From Rotaria socialis (Eukaryota; Rotifera; Eurotatoria; Philodinida; Philodinidae), in assembly GCA_905331475.1 (NCBI GenBank), contig CAJNYU010002202.1, forward strand, positions 1-64,000: a stretch of 64,000 nt of DNA, read 5' to 3'. The position numbers and the translations under genes are program-made. The notes below the pieces were generated by a model. That model worked only from the letters and a program-made list of their open reading frames with translations. It ran no database searches and had not been told where the DNA came from. This document shows, piece after piece, positions 45,701 through 57,447 of this stretch (the first letter of the stretch is position 1; each line of letters begins with the position of its first letter).

Positions 45701-47730
45701 TCTCAAAAAAATCTGCTGTGCTTTCTAAAATCTAAAATTAAGGCATAGTCTATTCTGTTATGTTTGTCATGAAGAGAGTGACTTGCTTGCTGGTGTCTGT
45801 TACGATGTCAGAGCCTGATTTGTTAAGGTCTGTAATGTTACCTCTAGATGATGGCTAGTGAATGTAAGAGACAAATCTTACTTTTTTGTATGATATGTAA
45901 TGAAAAGAAGGAAGAAATAACAGCCTTATTAGTCTATCTCATAATTAGCAGAATGATAAACTCATTACTGTCTATAATTGGTAGCGGAACGGGAAGCCGC
46001 AAAAATTTCCCTTTTGTGAAGCTCACGTATATTTTTGAAGAAAATAGCGAGTGTAAGTTTAAGGAGCAGACTTTTGCGGCTCCCCACCCCCTCCCCTTAC
46101 AGACATGCCCACCATTACAAACATAACAAGCTAATTATTAATAAGAATAAAAAGTTTAAAAAATGAGGAAAAAACGAAAAACTAGGGAAAATGCGAAAGA
46201 AAAAAAGGGAACCAACCAAAATACAATAATCTTTTGAAAATGTAAAAATAAATGAGAGAGATTTTGCTGTGATGATCAATTATTTTGAAAAATCAGTAGT
46301 CTGAAAAAATTCTCATTTTACTCATTTGTACTGGTTTATCGAGGTTTCAAGGATATACGTGAGTTCCACATTTTAGCCCCAAAGGGGCTGCGCTGAATAG
46401 CTTTTAAACTCAAGCTCACCAATTTTTTCGCAAATACATCGGAATTCCACAAAAAAACATTACACCATGACTCAGGATCAAAGATATATATATATATATA
46501 TATATGTATGAATTACCTTGCAGTAACCAAAAATTAAAAACATTTTCCCACCGCTATCATCAATAATGATATGTATTAAACTGCGTGATATCTTCAGGCT
46601 GTTTCGATTTAATGCACAACACAAACTTATTTGGAGAGATAGAAAGAGTTTGTCTGTGTGAGTGAGAGACATAAATAAACAGTAAAAGAGGGACTCATAA
46701 ATTATTAGACGGAATAATGCCGAGAAGCGAAATATCGAAACTAAATTCAAATAAAAAATTCCCACTAGAAAGAGCTTGAAACAAAACTAGAATGACCAGA
46801 ACCTCGAAATTCACAATCATGAGTGTTAAAAATCATGGAAGTTCTTGAAATCACTAACAGTGCACTTTAAATTTGAAATGAATTCAATTTTGTAGAAAAT
46901 CGACTTTCAAAAGTTCATAGCATTTTGATAGTTTTATTATTCGTAGTCATAATTTCAAATTTTTGAAAATGTTCGATTTTTACAGTATATAAATGAAACT
47001 TGAATTTACTGTTCTATTTTCAAGCAAATAGCTATTCATCGCTGAATTCATAAAGGCATTCCTAGAATATCCTTTGAGAATTTATATAGGCATTCCGTAT
47101 TTCCCAGTATGCTAAACGATTACTCAAAGTCAATTCCATTCTTCAGATCATTTCAAACAAACGTGCCTAACATATAGTGGCTGCTTTGTATGTTTTTCGA
47201 ATTCTTTCGTTACCTTTCAATTCAGTTTTCACCGTAAATTTGGTACGGATAATCGAATCCGCCTGATCCTAAATATCTGAACTATGATCAATCCAAAAAA
47301 TTTCACTCGGTGGAGGCAGTTTTCAGTGGAAACTATTAGTCTACCAGCAACCTGGTGGTTTGAGCATTCAAATGCAGGTATTGATATGAAGTTATGTTTT
47401 CAACGCAAGTTTCAACAATGTTCATGAATTCTATGTAAATATTCAAATAAAATCGATATCATCATGATTCAAGTAGCTTTGTGTTTATCATTTTGTTGAA
47501 AAATCAGCTTCTGTAAGCGTTGTCAAGTGTATGTTCATGAGACTGTAAAATCTGTCGATGTCTATTGGTAAGCTGAAGATGATCGAATAAAGGATTGAAA
47601 ATTCCACAACACTAAGAATTAAATGAATTAGAAAACAAAAACAAAAACAAAAACAAACTATTTGAATCATTATGATATCAATTCTATATGAAATTATGTC
47701 CTCGATTTTTATCAATGCCTATGCCAAAAG
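45701..47730. other. Intergenic
   Basis: AT-rich with no gene recognised. An (AT)n run lies near 46487-46505 and an (AAAAAC)n run at about 47633-47655. Confidence 0.45.
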
Positions 47731-47740
47731 ATATGAAGTC

Positions 47741-48277
47741 TAGGGGTGGGCCATTAACATTAATTTTATATTAATGTTAATGTTTCTCCTTAACCATTAA
47801 TATTAATGCTTAATGTTTTCTGAGAAAAACTTAATTCATTAATATTAATGGTTAATGAGAAACATTAACATTAATTTTAAAATTAATGTTTTCATTAATC
47901 ATTAATATTAATGTTAATGTTTTCATTAAAATCAATGACTTAATATTAATGGTTAATGTTTTCATGAAAGCATTATAACTTTCCATATTAAGTAATTAAC
48001 ACTTTTGGAGAAAACATTAGCTATTAAGATCAGCCTAATTCAGTAATATGGAAAAAATTAATGTTTTCATGAAAACATTAACATTAATACTAATGATTAA
48101 TGAAAATATAATCACTAATATTAACGAAAACATTACTATTCATACTAATGGTGAATGTTTCCGTTAAACATTAATATCATTCAAGAACATTGACATTAAT
48201 ACTAATGATTAATGAAAACATTAATTTTAAAATTAATGTCATTAATTAAGTTCCGTTAAAAAAATGGTCCACCCCTA
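47741..48277. mobile_element. ATTAATGTTAATG-word TIR element
   Basis: 537 bp from TAGGGGTGGGCCATTAA to AATGGTCCACCCCTA. It is flanked by 10-bp near-perfect direct repeats, ATATGAAGTC and ATATGAAGCC. Almost the whole interior consists of ATTAATATTAATG, CATTAAC and TTAATGTTTTC words on both strands. The 9-10-bp duplication suggests a MULE-type or related mobiliser. Confidence 0.75.
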
Positions 48278-48287
48278 ATATGAAGCC

Positions 48288-51284
48288 AAAAAAAGAATGT
48301 CATATTGATTCTTATCCCGTTACTAGTTTTTTTTAAATTTTCGTTTTCAGCAGTTTTTCGTTCTGATTGACGTGGTATAACATCACATCTGGTGGATAAA
48401 GTTTATGTTGATGGCAACTCTTAAAATTCCTAAGCTCTTATCATTGATCAACTAATTTGGGATTAATAAATCACTTGCAAATGAGCTTATAGTAAAATTA
48501 CTTTTATTTTTCAGAATTGCAAGGTTTTCTAACCTTTTCAAAATGTTTCAGTTCTGGAGCCTCGCTTTCGTAATTTAATGCATTCGAGATTTTGTTCACT
48601 CAAAGTATTCATTTTTGGCCCTTGCTTTCTCGAGCGATCGACACTAAACTCCATGAAATATAGGCAATGAGAGATATTGTATAAAGAAAAGCTATCAACG
48701 GAAACAGAAACAGAAAAATATGAATGGCGGTGAATCAAGAAAAGAATAAACGAGAAAATTTCCTACATGTGATGCGGTTACTCGTGTGCTGTTGAAAGAA
48801 TGGATCATGTTTTGATTGACTGATAAATTACATTGGAAAAAATAAACAACTTAAAATATGAGCTGTACAAGACGTATTTGGATAGAGATATACAATTTTT
48901 AGGTTCTAAGTTCGTGGCTATACAATCAGAATAATTTTCAGACTTTTCGCGTCAATTTTCAAGATAATCCTCAGATCGTTCGGGAAAGGAGTTTCAAAAT
49001 CTTGCTAAATTTGGTTGATAACGCTATTTAGGTTTTAGCTTTGACTTCTTTTAACTCGCAACAGTAGTGCGTTCAAAACAACCACTCATTGACTTGGGAA
49101 AATGTCTATACGTAAGCTAGTAAAAGACCAGGCGCATTTTCGTATAAATTATCACATTAAAATACATTCGTTTATGATTCCTATTCGTAAATCTCTCTGA
49201 GCATACATTATATCTGGTGTCTGTTTTGTTCTCCAACACTACTGATATTGAAAAAGATGATCTGCATCTGTAAAATAGTTGAATTTAGTGAATATTGCAA
49301 AATGTGTACTCCTCTTAGCACAAAAGAAATGACGATGTGAATTTTCAACAGCGACAATTGATGAAAATCAAACATATTGATGATTATGATGAAAATCAAT
49401 ATTTGAATGTGCAAAATAATTTTACATAAAAAGAGATAAAAGAGGTTATGGAATACGCTGGCTGGCGTCCAAACTCATCTTTAAATGAAAAACCATTTAA
49501 TGAATTAATTTTGAAAATAAACGAAGTTTCATGATAAACAATTCATGAAGTTTTTTTATCTGCCACAAACTCATGAAAGTGTGTTAGATTTTTCACGGTA
49601 TTCCATGCGTTAATGACTTTTTAACAGTTAGTAACGCGTTAAACACCATAAAAAATCGTATCTGTTTTCACGCGCGAGGTAATTTAACGGCTTTTCTTGT
49701 GAATGATCAGATTTTTAACGAACTATCACTTATTGAGATTCGTGATGGTGAGCGTGAGTGTGGGTGTATGTAGGATGATCTAAGTGCAAAGTTCTTCTCA
49801 TCATCCATACAGCCACATTCACACATCCTCATGGGTTGCTTTTTCGAAAAAAACATTAATTGCATAAAACCATGAATGGTTCGACGTATTTTTTAACGGT
49901 AATTATGAATATGTTACTCTTTTTACGCTTGAGATTGATTATTGTAATGAAATGTGCTAAATAAGAACACATTTTTCTTGCTTTAGACTCATATTACTAC
50001 TGCACAAGAAAGAAATTTGAGTGTCTCAACAATAAAGCAGAATCTAGAAAATCTAAATCGATTCTTTTTTCACCCATGATCTGGCGGTTCTAATGAGATC
50101 AGACTATTGTTTATATTTCTTAAAAATACTAGATAGCTTTACAAGAATGCTCACTGACACATATTATTAATCTGATGGAACTATTTATATGGGAGAGAAA
50201 AATTTTAGCTTTATTAACTCTACATCTAATCAAATTGCATTTTTTTCTATTCAGATTTTTATGCTGATCCGGAATATAATACTTTCAGAGCGTTCACAAA
50301 ATAGCTGAATTTGAAATTCGACAAATTCTCTTGGAAAAAAAAACATTCAACAAAAAGTGGTCTTTTTGTAGTCTTTTTAGTTTTTCAAAATTTTTTTCAG
50401 CCAAAAAGTGGTGAAATAATATTAAAAATAATATATTCATGATCAAATTTTCAAGCTCTATCAAAGTATTTATAATTGAACGAGAAACAAATTTCACTGA
50501 AATTTGGTGTCTATATGAAAAAGTTGCAATTTACTCAACTACGTAGAAATACCATTAGTTTATCTACATATATATATCGAAAAAATATGTGTGAAATATA
50601 CAGCCCTTATGATCGCTATTTACCTTACAATATGAAGATAGCAAACCAATTTTAAACTAAAACTTGTGCGTTAAAAATCAATTTTAGTTGCTGCTGATTT
50701 GATCGAATCTTTAATTTATATTTTATTCAAGACAGTTGACCGAATCTGTACGTGAAGCAAATAAAATCTTGTTTCCAAAATTGTTCATAATAATATATTA
50801 ATTCTTTGTTAAGAAATGATTATATATGTCGAGGAGGCGTTTCATTATTCGTAGGTACGAAAGTGACATTAGTTTCTTTTTCTTACGATTTTTCCACATG
50901 AGTGCACTTTGTATTTTTCTTCTTGCTTCACACATACTTATCATTATATCCAATGTTGTATTCATGTCTTTTCTTTCTCCTTCAAAATAGATGGCCAATA
51001 GATGTCCCCATCAAGCGACAATTTATAAAAATGCTGGTCGATGCGATAAAATTTAAGATTATTGAGTGCACTTCTAGTGTACTTTTCTTACACTCAAATT
51101 TGTGCACAGATACTCCTAGTAGAATTACTTGTCCAGTGAGTAAGCCATTGCAGCATAAGTACTCAGATTACTCGAGTGGGAAGTCGATAAATTTTATATT
51201 TAACTATACTTGCCGTGTACTATGATGAGCATAATGTATAAAAAAAAGCTTAGAATAAAAAATGAAAAAAGTTTATAAAAGTGC
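48288..51284. other. Intergenic
   Basis: No gene recognised; includes the hairpin at 49744-49833. Confidence 0.45.
49744..49833. repeat. Telomere-like hairpin, best-preserved copy
   Basis: ATGGTGAGCGTGAGTGTGGG and onward (33 nt) is mirrored imperfectly by CAGCCACATTCACACATCCT and its neighbours, around a loop of about 22 nt. Confidence 0.6.
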
Positions 51285-51624
51285 AAAAAATAACAAAATT
51301 TTGGGAGGATTTAATCAAGGCGCCCTATACCATGCCAAAAACCCTATGAAAAACGTTACGGATAGAGTTTTGCAAATTAAAAAATCCAAATGAAGGGTTT
51401 ATCAGAGAGTTTATATCACCGTTTATGCAGCTGACAGACGCTTAAAGGGATTGTTATACGTTCACTTTAATAAACCCTTTAAATGAGTTGATGATAGGGT
51501 TGATCCCGGTGACCCGACAGTTGAGCCCCGATAGTTGAGCCTACCGACAATTGAGCCTCTTATCAAACATAAAATTAATATACATATATAACGCTTATTT
51601 TATTTGAAGAGATATAAATTTTTG

Positions 51625-53575
51625 TCAAAAATTGAATAGAGCTCTTGCTCTTTTGAAATATATGTCTCTGGGTAATAAATAGAAATTTGATGCTAATTGT
51701 TGGAGCTGTTCATTAAGTATTTCGTATTTAATACGTTTTCGTGTCTTTACGACACCAGCCTCTAAGTGTTCAGCCAAGATAAGATTTGAGTGTTGTTCGA
51801 TTCGTAAGTCTGCTATTGGTTCATATATTGAAGGATTTTCACGAGCTGAATTTTAAAAAGAAACTGGCGATCTCTAATATAAAATAATAAGATAATTGAT
51901 CGTACTTTGATGGCTCGATTCCATCCCTCTGATGAATTATTTGTTCGTGGAAGTTCTTCATCTAAACGTGAAAAACGTGGAGCACGGCGACGGTTATTAC
52001 GAATGACACGACCAACAAATGTATCTTCGAAGCAATCAACAAAATCTAAAACATACATGGGGGCATGTGATAAAATTATCTCAAGTAAAACAAAATTCGT
52101 ATTATTTATTAAATCAGGAGCAGATTCTTGAATTTTTTCGAATTCAACAATAACGAATGGTACAGGCACGAATGCCAAAGAACCAAAATTTTTTAAACAT
52201 CGTCGTACTTGAGAATCTCCATGTAAAAAAATTTAGGGAAGAAATCCGATTAAAATCGATTGAAAAATGATTGAAAATCGATTATAATCATACACCTTTA
52301 ATCAATTTTAATCAAAAATAATCCAAAAAACAAAATTTTCATCGATTATTCCTATTATTTTCGATTATAATCGATTATATTCGATGCAATGCGAAGAAAA
52401 TTCCTTAAAAATTTTGCCATTTTTCATGTACGAAAATCGATTATAATCGAAAATAATAGGAATAATCGATGAAAATTTTGTTTTTTGGATTATTTTTGAT
52501 TATAATCGATTAAAGGTGTATGATTATAATCGATTTTCAATCATTTTTCAATCGATTTTAATCTGATTTCTACCCTAAATTTTTTTACATGGGCCATCGA
52601 CAAAAGATTGTTGTAAACCAAGACTCTGAATAGAAAGATCAAATATCGTTATAATCAATGAAAATAATATTAATCATGATCAGTGATACTTTATTTTCCT
52701 CCACAGACACTGTTTGAAATGGAAAAAAAAACCACTAATTGATGTCGTTGACAATGACCGTCCGACCACGTTTTCAATAGCCTTCTCAAAATCAATAGTA
52801 ATTGTTTTTGGTCGACCAGATACATGCTTTAAGATCACGTCAAAAACTTCATTATATAAAACTTCAGCTGTTCCTGCAATCATACAATAGACCAATGGAA
52901 GTGTCCGACCATATATATAACCATGTATCACGTACAGCTGTTCAAATAATTGTGGTGCGATCTATATTAGAATAAAAGATAAAATAATTTTGTTTTCAGA
53001 ACTAATAATTTACGTTAAATTTACCTTGAAGGTGCCATCGCTATGCCAGTGCTCCGAATTAGATAGACGATCAAGATCATCATCAGATGATAATATTATT
53101 ATTCGATGACTACTACGCTCATTATCATATAATAGAAATCGACCACCACCATTGGTTTTTTGAGTTCATCGGAAATCATTATTTCACCAAATGATTTTGG
53201 TCTTGGTAAAGGTAAATCTTTTTTTCTTCTTTTTCTTTCAATAGTACGTTGTGATGATGTATAACTTGGAACAGCTACTCCATTTTCTTTACTAACTATT
53301 GTTAAAGCTTCATTAATTATACGTCTAGGTGGATAGTACGATGCTACTGCACTATCCACAATCTTTGACTTAAACTCTATAGCAATTGATTCTTCTGGAC
53401 ATGGCGCATGAACATGATCTGTTACCTTTAGATATTGCAAACTATCAAAACGTACACGCCCAGCACTGCTATTTTTGTAGCAGCGCCAAATCGATTCAGA
53501 TTTATTGGCGCTACGATAACGAAATCCATCTAACAGAAGATGGTTCTTGTTTTTGGATGATTTCACAATAGACAT
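51625..53575 (-). pseudogene. FLYWCH-zinc-finger MULE transposase, interrupted
   Basis: The ATG at 53575 opens a FLYWCH domain: HLLLDGFRYRSANKSESIW...CYKNSSAGRVRF...HVHAPCPEE. The basic IERKRRKK region follows, then DGTFK | IAPQLFEQLYVIHGYIYGRT with an intron at 52971-53029. The MULE catalytic core has GRPKTITIDFEKA and ISGFFFHFKQCLWRKI. Another short intron lies at about 52620-52682, then LGLQQSFVDG. After the MITE come DSQVRRCLKNFGSLAFVPV, DCFEDTFVGRV and RTNNSSEGWNRA; a C-terminal segment PSIYEPIADLRIEQHSNLIL ends at a TGA at 51625. The breaks are the MITE, a one-base shift in an A6 run near 53160, and a likely shift near 51855. The homopolymer shift could be sequencing error, so before the MITE landed the enzyme may have been whole. 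Confidence 0.8.
52218..52593. mobile_element. CCCATG-ended MITE, copy 2, inside the MULE gene
   Basis: About 376 bp. CCATGTAAAAAAATTTAGGG and CTAAATTTTTTTACATGGG ends enclose two long inverted arms of AATCGATTATAATCGATT words. It splits the MULE frame between SFVDG and DSQVR. Longer than copy 1 (137 bp) but with the same termini. Confidence 0.75.
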
Positions 53576-53962
53576 TTTACAACAATTATAACGTGAAATA
53601 AATATTAATTACAATTCGATTAACAAATCATATATAATTGTTGGTAAAATTTTTCGTTCTTATTAAAATCTTAGTCTTACTGAAGGAGGTTATTTTCATC
53701 GAACCACTAAGAGGACAAGGTGGCGCATGTTTATACGATTTTTTTCTTATTGAATTTATCGATTGGTTACTTTTTCACTATTTTGTTAAATTAATCAAGA
53801 AAGGTTCAATTGTCGGGAGCTCAACTATCGGTAGGCTCAACTGTCGGTGTATCGTTGATCCATCATATGATCAACCACATAAATCACTTTAAGGGTTTAT
53901 GAAAGGTTATTTTTATGAGATCATTGGCTCCATAAACCTTTGTAAGGATTTATGAAAGGGTG

Positions 53963-55145
53963 ACTGGACAATTCGTCGCAAGGACAATTCGTCGCAATGT
54001 TAATTAATGAAAGAGAATATGAAATATCGCTCGACATAATTAAATCAAGTCGAATGTGTTGAACTTAATGAGTAAACCCACTATATTTTGAAAGATATTA
54101 TCAATCTCGTGGAAAAGCTAATAGCTTGATGGGAAATTGAAAAAAAATCATTAAAACAATAAATTGTAAGAATAAATATAAAAACCTTTGCTCAATGACA
54201 GCAGTCATTTCTTCTAAATATTCATATTGCTCTGTTCATTAAAGTGATGAGTACACAAGCTATCAAGAAATTTAAAACTGAAAAGGGGAAAGATATGCTT
54301 AGTTATGAAGGTTATATTTATACTTTAGAACGAAAAACCGACGTCAAATTGATTTTTCGATGTCAACGCAGAGATTGCAAAGGTGAAATGAAGTAGCATG
54401 GCTATTTAAAATCTAATATTTATTTTTGATTAGGTCGCTGTCACACCAATCCGACGATGGATGCAATTCTTTCGACCAACTGAACACTGCCATGCACCCA
54501 CACCAGATCTAGTTCCAGTATTCGAACTCAAAAGCAAAATAAAAGCACGGGCTGCTGAAACCGAAGAATTTTCCTAGTACTATTTTACACTCTTTAATGA
54601 GATCTTTTCCTTTAGATGCTGCCGGTCAACTACCTCAAGGTGATACACTTTTGAGAACTATTCGTCGACAACGTCCCGCGCCTTCAACGAACAACGACAA
54701 CCAACTACCTGATAATTTAAAACAAACGGACCGTGGAGAGAATTTCGTNTAGGTGAGTATTTAAAAGGACTAGCTGTAAATATGTCATTGTAAATATTTT
54801 CTGTAATTCTGTATTTTTCTTTTATGTGTGCTTTTTTCTGTTATTCTTTTTTTTTTCAATAAAATTTCTCTTCTAAGAGGATCTCTCTCTCTCAATAAAT
54901 TGTTTCATTTATCTTCCAATAAAAATAAAATGCTATATTTTATCAAAATTATTCTTTTCTCTCTTTGCTCTCTCTCTCTAGATTAAATTATGTTTATTGT
55001 ATATGCGACGAATTGTCCGTGCGACATATTTTTCTTGCGACGAATAGTCTGCGACAAATTGACTATGCGACGAACTGTCCATGCGACGAATTGTTCGCGA
55101 CAAATTGTCCGCGACGAATTGTCTCGCGACGAATTGTCCTAGTGC
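53963..55145 (+). mobile_element. Non-autonomous MULE-like element, GACGAATTGTCC TIRs
   Basis: The left end has two units of GGACAATTCGTCGC. The right end (54998-55145) has about nine units of GCGACGAATTGTCC in opposite orientation, some diverged. Inside is only the N-terminal part of a FLYWCH transposase. A clear target duplication was not found, so the exact edges are approximate. Confidence 0.65.
54247..54752 (+). pseudogene. FLYWCH-type MULE transposase N-terminus, decayed
   Basis: MLSYEGYIYTLERKTD, LIFRCQRRDCKG, then a 44-nt intron-like gap (G|GTGAAA...GATTAG|GT), CHTNPTMDAIL, then shifted frames with TEHCHAPTPDLVPVFELKSK, TILHSLMRSFPLDAAGQLPQ and TLLRTIRRQRPAPSTNNDN. This is the FLYWCH zinc finger and linker of a MULE transposase. 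The catalytic core is absent. Frameshifts lie near 54470 and 54573, and an N at 54749 sits at the last codon before an AG|GTGAGT donor-like site. Confidence 0.65.
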
Positions 55146-56626
55146 CGCTATTATTCTCATTAAGTGTCTCCTATGATACTCATAAACCGAATGATATCTG
55201 ATTATCGAAGAGATGAAAGAAATTGATCGATTATATTAAGCCTGAATTAGGAGCTATACATCTGTCGAAACTCCAACCGAATTAGATGCTTAGTCGAAGA
55301 CCTCATAATTTAAGACAGTTGATAAAGTATGTAGTAATTTTAGATAATTTCTACAAATCATGTATATAGATTTCTAGAAAAACAAATATTCAATAGAAAT
55401 AGAAATAGAACACTAATTAAATCAAAAGTGTAAGAAAGCTAGAAGAGTGATTGTAAATTGAGCAAAGTAATGAAATCCTTAAGAATATTTATATCAACTC
55501 AGCCAACTGCGAAATTTTGTAGAATATCCGCGGAACGCCGTTGTAATTGACTGTATATTGTTAAATAAAAGCAAAATGTATCTCAACGATTTCGTGTATA
55601 GTCTATAATTCAGTAAGTTGATTCAGAAGTTGGAATATCTAGTAAAATTGTACAGCTTGATTCTCTTGTAGTCCTCTTTGTCTTATTATAGCACTGATGT
55701 ACTTTTTGTCAAACCTGAAAAATACTGTCATTCTTAAACTTTTTATAGCACTTTTTTCTATCTTTTGGATCAACACAACTCAATCATCTTATTGTAAATT
55801 TAACTCGATTTTAAACTCGGCAAGAACGCGAACAAAATGTGACTCACTTCAATTGATATGAAAAGTTCAGAAGATACTTGGATTAGATCTTAATTGCAGG
55901 ATTTGAGCTTTGCTCAACAAAAATTTACATTGTAGGTGTTGTTTGGAAAGCCTAGAAGAGAAGTTTTTGATTAGTTAATAAAACAATATCTTTTATTAAA
56001 CCATAGTATTGTAGTTCAAATTGGCAAACATGAGGTTTTCTCTGTATTTTTCAAAGACAAACACCTCCACCACACAAGTAAATAAATCCTACAAGAAGAG
56101 AACAATATCTACTTAAAGAGAATTACTGTTTGAATACACTTTTTTGGTACGTAAAAGCAGAATAAATCTAAATACAATACTCATCTCTTGGAAATCACAC
56201 TAAAAGCATCATCAGAGAATAATCGTGTAGTATCATCTTCTGAAGGACTCTAAATACAACATGAAATATAGACAAGAAAAATACTAGTGCAATGTTCCGT
56301 ACATATATTCAGAGTGTATGAAAAAAACAATCGTACTCTACTCTTGATCTATCCCCAGATGATAAGTCAGTGAGATATCGATCAAAATATGAGACAACTT
56401 ACATAATAGTGAAGAATCATGGCTTTTATTCTAAAATGAAAACGAGTAGTTCTATAAAAACAACAGCCATATACGAGAAATCTTTTAAATAAAATTTTCA
56501 ATAACTAACCAAAGCATTATAATTAGAGACATACTTCTGAAATAATCGATCCAAAAATTGCAACAGCGCAATCAGTTGAGGTAAATACGATAATTATGTT
56601 TACCAGCTATCAAAACATTGCTTCTA
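55146..56626. other. Intergenic
   Basis: No gene or element recognised. Confidence 0.45.
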
Positions 56627-57298
56627 CCCTAGACAAACATCTTGTAAGCAAGATCTTGGTCAAGATACAAGGTACAGATATGTTAACAGATCTTGGAAAT
56701 TCAGGTACAAGATAACTGTATCATCTTGTACCCAAGATCTAATTGCAGATCTTACATAAGAATCCATTAAATCTTGGATGCACACTAAAATAATACCTGC
56801 TGCAATCTTTAATATTTTTCCAATTTATTTTCATTTTAATTATCCCTCTCCCGAATTCCAGCAAGTCAGATTTTGGGATCTAACTGGCTATAAATGGGTC
56901 CGATATCCGTCGGACCAATTAGGGAAGTCCTCTCCCGATCATCGATCGAGATCAGCATTCTCGAATAATCGAGAAATATTTGAAAAAAAATTTTGAAAAT
57001 CTGTATTTCGTATGTTCAATCATGCTGTTTATGGACAGCTGTGTATGCATTTAAAAACCGGTGAATGACTAGAGAGCATGTAAATACACTAATGATGTCG
57101 CTTTCTGTTTCGCTCAAGATCTTATCGGAAGATAATAGTACACGATATTTTTTCCATGATGTTGCCAAGATCTTAAGTACAGATTTATCTAATACAACCA
57201 AGATATGTACATACAAATTATCTTTTTAAGATCTTAATAACATCTTACTTGCCGATTCCACGATTCCAAGATCTTGCTTACAAGATGTTCGACTAGGG
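56627..57298. mobile_element. AAGATCTTG-word TIR element, copy B
   Basis: 672 bp. CCCTAGACAAACATCTTGTA pairs with TACAAGATGTTCGACTAGGG, with TA outside both ends. The TIRs are about 35 bp with AAGATCTTG words. The interior is collinear with copy A (19153-19834) in inverted orientation, including a related 66-codon frame on the minus strand. Confidence 0.75.
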
Positions 57299-57447
57299 TA
57301 GAAATCGAGATTTTCGAAAAGTGGCTCGCCATTGGTATTTTGAGTTGTGGAGTTGGAACATGAGCTCCATATTTTTGAAAATCGAAATCTCTACTGGCTT
57401 CTGGTCGACCAATAGCACTGCGAGAAAAACGGAGCTTAGATTCGAAC

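Larger units (their letters stand above)
51507..53853 (-). mobile_element. Full-length MULE transposon with tandem-repeat TIRs
   Basis: 2,347 bp flanked by a perfect 8-bp duplication GTTGATCC (51499-51506, 53854-53861). Each end carries three tandem variants of CGACAGTTGAGCC: left CCGACAGTTGAGCCCCGATA..., right inverted CCGACAGTTGAGCCTACCGA.... It encodes a FLYWCH-MULE transposase on the minus strand. A CCCATG MITE (52218-52593) has inserted in the coding region. Confidence 0.85.
51285..53960. repeat. AAACCCTTT-word element split by the MULE
   Basis: The left part at 51285-51506 and right part at 53854-53960 carry AAACCCTTTAA and TTTAAGGGTTTATGAAAGG words. Joining the flanks across the MULE target duplication gives GGTTGATCCATCATATGATC followed by AACC, itself a palindrome, so the MULE apparently entered an older fold-back. 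Confidence 0.5.

Noticed and set aside
47741-48277. A CRISPR-like array of ATTAATG repeats
   Set aside because: No regular unit and spacer structure, words occur on both strands, and the whole is bounded by TIRs and a direct repeat.
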